Below are positions 5,885-9,393 of a stretch of 9,393 nucleotides of DNA, one piece after another. The stretch is from Anaerobacillus sp. Its GTDB lineage: Bacteria; Bacillota; Bacilli; Bacillales_H; Anaerobacillaceae. The notes under the pieces were generated by a model. That model saw nothing but the letters and a program-made list of their open reading frames with translations. It did not search any database and was not told the origin of the DNA. The first letter of the stretch is position 1, and each line of letters begins with the position of its first letter. The stretch is from the NCBI GenBank assembly GCA_007120055.1, contig SKOL01000167.1:1-9393 (forward strand), written 5' to 3'. The position numbers were made by a program, and so were the translations under genes.

Positions 5885-7084
5885 ATGAAAACAATGTTTG
5901 ACTTAAGAGAAATACAAGATGATGAAATGTATGATGCGATCCAAAATCTTTATGATGAACCCGTCAACATAGTGAAATTAGGAGAGCAGACGATCACTCC
6001 ATGTACTGGCTGTTGGACCTGTTGGCTGAGGACTCCTGGGAAGTGTGTAATGAAGGATCAAATCACTGAATTTTATCCTAACTATGTTAACAGTGATATT
6101 GTCATTTTACTTATCGATACCGCTCAAGGGTTTATTAACCATCAAACGAAAGCTTTTATAGATCGGACCATTCCCCACTACCATCCGTATATTGAAATGA
6201 TTGATGGGGAGAGTCATCACGAGGCTAGGTACGACTCTTATCCTGATCTGGTATTTTTCTATGAAAGAGATCATTTAATAAATCAAGAAGAACAGGTGAT
6301 TGAAGATTATTTGTATCGCACCGCTTACCAGTTTAAATCTAAAGGTTACCGTATTGTAAAGGATGGCGACCTTCAATTACTTCCATTGGAATCAAGGAAA
6401 GCTAATAACCGACTTGTGCCTTTTTCATCAGTTGAGACGATGGAAAAACTAGTCATTTACAACGGCTCTCCTAGAAGAACTGGCAGCAACTCGACACTTA
6501 TTTTGAAAAAAGTGGCTGAAGTCCTCGGTGATAAAGTTGAGATTCGTGATCTGAAAAAAAGAGATCAATGGGAAGAATGGGCAGAATCTTTTACAAGAGA
6601 GCAACATGTGATGTTCTTTACGCCCCTTTACGTTCATGCAATGCCTTCGCATGTCATGGCGTTTATTGAGAAACTACCAGTATCAAAAGGAAGTATCAGC
6701 TTTTTTGTACAATCTGGTTTTCCTGAAAGTAGTCAATCTCACTATCTTGAAGCATATTTTGAACAATTGGCCATCAGACTCCGAAGAACCTATATCGGCA
6801 CAGCGATTAAAGGCGGGGTTGAAGGTTTGCAGATGAGACCAGCTAAAGCCCAAGAAAACATGATGGATCCGATCGTCAAAGCTATTGCGAACTTAGTGGA
6901 TGAAGGAAGCTTTAACGAAGCAACAGTTTCCCAATTAGCCAAACCCGTTCGATTTGAAGGGGGCGGCAAACTTTTCTATAAATTATTTTTGAAGTTTGGA
7001 CTATTAAACTATTTTTTCTGGGATGCACACCTTAAAAAGAATGATGCCTATGAGAAACGTTTTGATCGTCCTTACTTATCTTAA
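5885..7084 (+). CDS. Tandem two-domain flavodoxin / NADPH-dependent FMN reductase-like protein with four-cysteine motif
   Basis: This 399-residue predicted cytosolic flavoprotein is made of two flavodoxin-fold units. The first (about 1-180) lacks the usual FMN phosphate loop but carries C40-x2-C43-x2-C46-x7-C54 (PCTGCWTCW, then GKC), the compact cysteine pattern of iron-sulfur flavoproteins (Isf), and TKAFIDR (about 89-95), a helix typical of that family. The second (about 188-345) has an intact FMN loop, YNGSPRRTGSNST (N193, S195, R197), and TPLYVHAMPSHVMAFIEKL, but no cysteine cluster. A C-terminal helical tail follows to residue 399. The ribosome site GAGGGAGAG (5870-5878) lies 6 nt before the ATG. 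The gene may share a transcript with the serine hydrolase 139 nt upstream. Electron transfer or reductase activity is inferred; the substrate is unknown. Confidence 0.85.
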   Translation: MKTMFDLREIQDDEMYDAIQNLYDEPVNIVKLGEQTITPCTGCWTCWLRTPGKCVMKDQITEFYPNYVNSDIVILLIDTAQGFINHQTKAFIDRTIPHYHPYIEMIDGESHHEARYDSYPDLVFFYERDHLINQEEQVIEDYLYRTAYQFKSKGYRIVKDGDLQLLPLESRKANNRLVPFSSVETMEKLVIYNGSPRRTGSNSTLILKKVAEVLGDKVEIRDLKKRDQWEEWAESFTREQHVMFFTPLYVHAMPSHVMAFIEKLPVSKGSISFFVQSGFPESSQSHYLEAYFEQLAIRLRRTYIGTAIKGGVEGLQMRPAKAQENMMDPIVKAIANLVDEGSFNEATVSQLAKPVRFEGGGKLFYKLFLKFGLLNYFFWDAHLKKNDAYEKRFDRPYLS

Positions 7085-7089
7085 ACTGC

Positions 7090-7146
7090 GGGTAGGACAG
7101 GGGTAGGACAGGGGGACAGGTTCACTGTCCCAGTTGAATTCGGCCT
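7090..7146 (+). repeat. REP-like element, copy 3, with tandem GGGTAGGACAG units
   Basis: Starting 6 nt after the flavoprotein stop, GGGTAGGACAG is repeated twice (7090-7100, 7101-7111), followed by a perfect hairpin GGGACA-GGTTCAC-TGTCCC (7113-7131) and AGTTGAATTCGG. It is the best preserved copy. The GTAG in each tandem unit recalls the conserved tetranucleotide at the foot of REP elements recognised by Y1 REP transposases; that link is inference. It may also act as a weak 3' end for the flavoprotein transcript, although no U-run follows. Confidence 0.75.
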
Positions 7147-7170
7147 TCTCTTCTTTGTGTAGCAGAACAA

Positions 7171-7196
7171 AAAAAGCTAGAGAGTTGTCCTCTCGC
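7171..7196 (-). terminator. Terminator-like hairpin reading on the minus strand
   Basis: GCTAGAGAG (7176-7184) and CTCTCGC (7190-7196) form a stem with a 2-nt bulge and a 5-nt loop. On the minus strand it is followed by a long U-run (A-run just before 7176). No minus-strand gene is visible to its right, so it either serves an unseen minus-strand RNA, is left over from a lost gene, or protects the flavoprotein gene from opposing transcription. Confidence 0.45.
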
Positions 7197-7477
7197 TTCC
7201 CTAAGCTTGAAGTTGCTTTTATCCTTGCCTGATAACACTCCCTAAATATGATCATCTCTTTTTCAAGACATTAAGTACTGAGCACCATACTTCTAGCTGG
7301 GACTTGGTCCCCTCATCTCATGTTTTCCTTTTAATTCTTAAAAAAACTCAGTATGTTTCTATTTTTGTTTCGTACCTAGTGTCACTCCCCGAAAAATCCT
7401 GTTCCAAACTGCCCGATACTAATTTAGTATCTGAGGGTGAAGCTAAAGCATCGAAAGCTGAGATTATTAATAAACGA
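7197..7477 (+). other. Gene-poor stretch between flavoprotein and primase-helicase genes
   Basis: No complete gene is seen. There is a compact hairpin GGGAC-TTG-GTCCC (7299-7311) that may be a further reduced REP relative. The reading frame of the downstream primase-helicase is open all the way from 7211. The translated text looks non-protein up to about 7390 and protein-like after it (KLPDTNLVSEGEAKASKAE). No good promoter or ribosome site is found. Confidence 0.5.
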
Positions 7478-9393
7478 ATGATGCTTTTTAAAAGTTTGTT
7501 CAGAGGAAGAACAGATGTTTTTGCGGTTCGTTATACTTCCGTTAAAAATGGTGATGGTTACACGCCAGTGCGTCAAAATAATCGTAAATATGTACCTCTA
7601 ACAGACCAGGAGATATTTGATCATTTAAGTGGGAAACAGACGATAGGTATCTATCCTTTATTAGAAAATCATATGTGTTATTTTTTAGCTTTCGATTTTG
7701 ATAAAGGAAACTGGGTTGAAGATGTAAAATCGTTAATTGCGGTTTGCCAAAAGTTCGATGTTCCTACATCTATAGAAAGGTCTCGCTCGGGAAATGGTTG
7801 CCATTTATGGATCTTCTTTTTAGAAATGATCCCAGCATCCCTTGCTCGTGAGTTTGGTAAATTTTTATTAAATCACACTCGGCGGAAATTAACGTCATTT
7901 GATCGTATGTTCCCAACGCAAGATTTTGTTCAAAAAGGCGGCCTCGGAAATTTAATCGCCCTCCCTCTTCAACGTGAGCCAAGAAAAAGTGGGAATAGTC
8001 TGTTTTTAGATGAGAACTTCGAACCATTCTCTGATCAGTGGCGCTACCTTGCATCTATAAAGAGGCTATCAAAAGCAAAGATCCATAGCATTTTAAAATC
8101 AACTGTAGAAACTATAGACATAAAAATGCCAGAAAAGCTATGTCTTACTCTTAAAAATGGCATTCATATTAAAAAATTCGAGCTTCCTTCTGAATTTTTA
8201 TCGAAATTAATCAAAACTGCTACTTTCGTAAATCCTGAATTTTTTAAAGCACAAGCAATGCGTTACTCAACTTATCGAATTCCAAGGTTTATAGATTGCT
8301 CTCAAATTGAAAATGATACGGTAATCTTACCAAGGGGCTGCTTTGAAAATATCAACAATATTGCAAAAGAGCATTCTCTCCCGATAAAGATTGAGAATAA
8401 CCGTAATGTAGGTGAAAGAATTGATGTTCAGTTTCACGGGCAATTGAGTTATCAGCAGGAAGAAGCTGTTGAAGCAATGGTTAAGCATGATTGTGGTGTG
8501 TTATCTGCTGATACTGGATTTGGAAAAACAGTGACAGCTGCAGCGATCATTGCTCACAATAAAATCAATACACTTGTTATTGTTCACCGTACTCGATTAA
8601 TTGAACAATGGATCGAGCGTCTTTCTCAATTTTTGAATATCTCTAAGAAAGATATTGGTCAAATTGGCGGTGGGAAAAACAACTCTACAGGAGTTATCGA
8701 TGTGGCGACGATTCAAAGTCTCCGTCGTACAGATGGTTTGAGATCAGAAATTACCCAATATGGTCAAGTAATCGTTGATGAATGCCATAGCATCCCAGCC
8801 GTGAGCTTTGAAAAAGTATTAAAAGCGGTACGAGCAAAAAATGTATATGGCTTAACAGCGACTCCCATTCGAAAGGATGGATTACATCCAATTATTTTTA
8901 TGCAGTGCGGTCCAATTCGCTATAAAACTGATCCGAAAAAACAAGCAAAAATACGCTCGTTTACGCAAACATTAGTCGTGAGAAATACTAGTTTTAAAAC
9001 AAATGAAACAGATATTCAAAAAATTTATTCTAGCATCTCATATGATGATGGACGCAATGATATGATTTTTGACGATGTTCTTCTCTCACTAGAGGAAAAA
9101 CGATCACCGATTATATTAACTGAAAGATTAGAGCATATTGAAGAACTAAAAAATAGATTTAAAAACTTTGCTAAAAATATTATTATTCTCTCTGGCGCTA
9201 TGAAGAAAAAAGAGCGTACCGAAGCAATGCAAAAGCTATTAGACATTCCTGATACGGAAGAACGATTGCTGATTGCGACTGGGAAATATATTGGAGAAGG
9301 TTTTGATGACCCACGATTAGATACTTTATTCTTAACGATGCCAATCTCTTGGAAAGGAACTTTGCAGCAATATGTCGGTAGACTTCATCGAAA
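7478..9393 (+). CDS. AEP primase - SF2 helicase fusion of the TOTE conflict-system type (3' end cut by window, start uncertain)
   Basis: At least 638 codons are open to the window end; residues are counted from ATG 7478. An archaeo-eukaryotic primase domain covers about 4-190: LFKSLFRGRTDVF at the front, the metal-binding D73-F-D75, the nucleotide-binding SRSGNGCHLW with H109, and GGLGNLIALPLQ (N158). A linker domain with NPEFFKAQAMRYSTYRIPR is typical of the helicases paired with this primase. The SF2 helicase follows: ADTGFGKT (K350, T351), DECH (434-437), LTATP (T460), GEGFDDP, and QYVGRLHR at the edge of the window. All catalytic motifs are intact. Proteins of this design are annotated as TOTE conflict-system AEP/DEAD-DEAH helicases and are predicted to act against invasive DNA. 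The start is unsure: neither ATG 7478 nor the in-frame GTG 7379 has a ribosome site, and protein-like sequence continues in frame upstream of 7478, so the N-terminus may be eroded. Confidence 0.85.
   Translation, partial: MMLFKSLFRGRTDVFAVRYTSVKNGDGYTPVRQNNRKYVPLTDQEIFDHLSGKQTIGIYPLLENHMCYFLAFDFDKGNWVEDVKSLIAVCQKFDVPTSIERSRSGNGCHLWIFFLEMIPASLAREFGKFLLNHTRRKLTSFDRMFPTQDFVQKGGLGNLIALPLQREPRKSGNSLFLDENFEPFSDQWRYLASIKRLSKAKIHSILKSTVETIDIKMPEKLCLTLKNGIHIKKFELPSEFLSKLIKTATFVNPEFFKAQAMRYSTYRIPRFIDCSQIENDTVILPRGCFENINNIAKEHSLPIKIENNRNVGERIDVQFHGQLSYQQEEAVEAMVKHDCGVLSADTGFGKTVTAAAIIAHNKINTLVIVHRTRLIEQWIERLSQFLNISKKDIGQIGGGKNNSTGVIDVATIQSLRRTDGLRSEITQYGQVIVDECHSIPAVSFEKVLKAVRAKNVYGLTATPIRKDGLHPIIFMQCGPIRYKTDPKKQAKIRSFTQTLVVRNTSFKTNETDIQKIYSSISYDDGRNDMIFDDVLLSLEEKRSPIILTERLEHIEELKNRFKNFAKNIIILSGAMKKKERTEAMQKLLDIPDTEERLLIATGKYIGEGFDDPRLDTLFLTMPISWKGTLQQYVGRLHR

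Noticed and set aside
6449..6836. Additional open frames on both strands inside the flavoprotein gene
   Set aside because: They overlap the conserved second flavodoxin unit and lack ribosome sites.
7085..7130. CRISPR-like direct repeats (GGGTAGGACAG twice)
   Set aside because: Only two short adjacent units with no spacers; part of the REP-like element.
7140..7477. T-box or other riboswitch in front of the primase-helicase gene
   Set aside because: Hairpins are present, but there is no T-box consensus, no aptamer core I recognise and no clear terminator before the gene on the plus strand.
7770..8054. Minus-strand open frame within the primase domain
   Set aside because: The opposite strand encodes the conserved AEP motifs; nothing suggests expression of the antisense frame.

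Overview
The window looks like chromosomal DNA of an AT-rich, spore-former-type Firmicute, most likely a Bacillaceae member. This rests on the strong GGAGG-type ribosome sites, GTG/TTG start usage, extended -10 promoters, U-tailed hairpin terminators and the gene families present (CoA-disulfide reductase fusions, SHOCT and DUF998 membrane proteins). No species can be named from the sequence alone.

Layout. (1) 1-2433, plus strand: the 3' 97 percent or so of a four-module sulfur-transfer flavoenzyme (CoA-disulfide reductase + rhodanese + TusA + DsrE). A strong internal ribosome site lies exactly at the rhodanese/TusA border. (2) 2434-2645: two convergent intrinsic terminators. (3) 2646-4121, minus strand: three small membrane-protein genes, namely a SHOCT protein, an unassigned four-helix protein and a six-helix DUF998 protein. 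The last two are probably one transcript. (4) 4122-7145, plus strand: a class-C-beta-lactamase-like serine hydrolase and a tandem two-domain flavodoxin/FMN-reductase-like protein. Three copies of a REP-like element (core GGGACAGGTTCACTGTCCC) lie before, between and after these two genes. The middle copy supplies the last codons and stop of the hydrolase and abuts what looks like the 3' stump of a lost gene. (5) 7146-7477: a gene-poor stretch with hairpins. (6) 7478-9393, plus strand, running off the window: an archaeo-eukaryotic primase (AEP) fused to an SF2 helicase, of the type annotated in Pfam as the TOTE conflict system. It has all key catalytic motifs but no convincing start codon or ribosome site.

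How the parts relate. The sulfur enzyme is a self-contained relay (disulfide/persulfide reductase, sulfurtransferase, sulfur carrier, DsrE partner) and is separated from the rest by terminators. The hydrolase and flavoprotein form a repeat-bounded accessory block. The AEP-helicase is the only visible part of a probable genome-defence locus that continues beyond position 9393. The right half of the window (about 4300 onward) has the character of an accessory region: repeats, a gene stump, an eroded gene start and a conflict-system gene.
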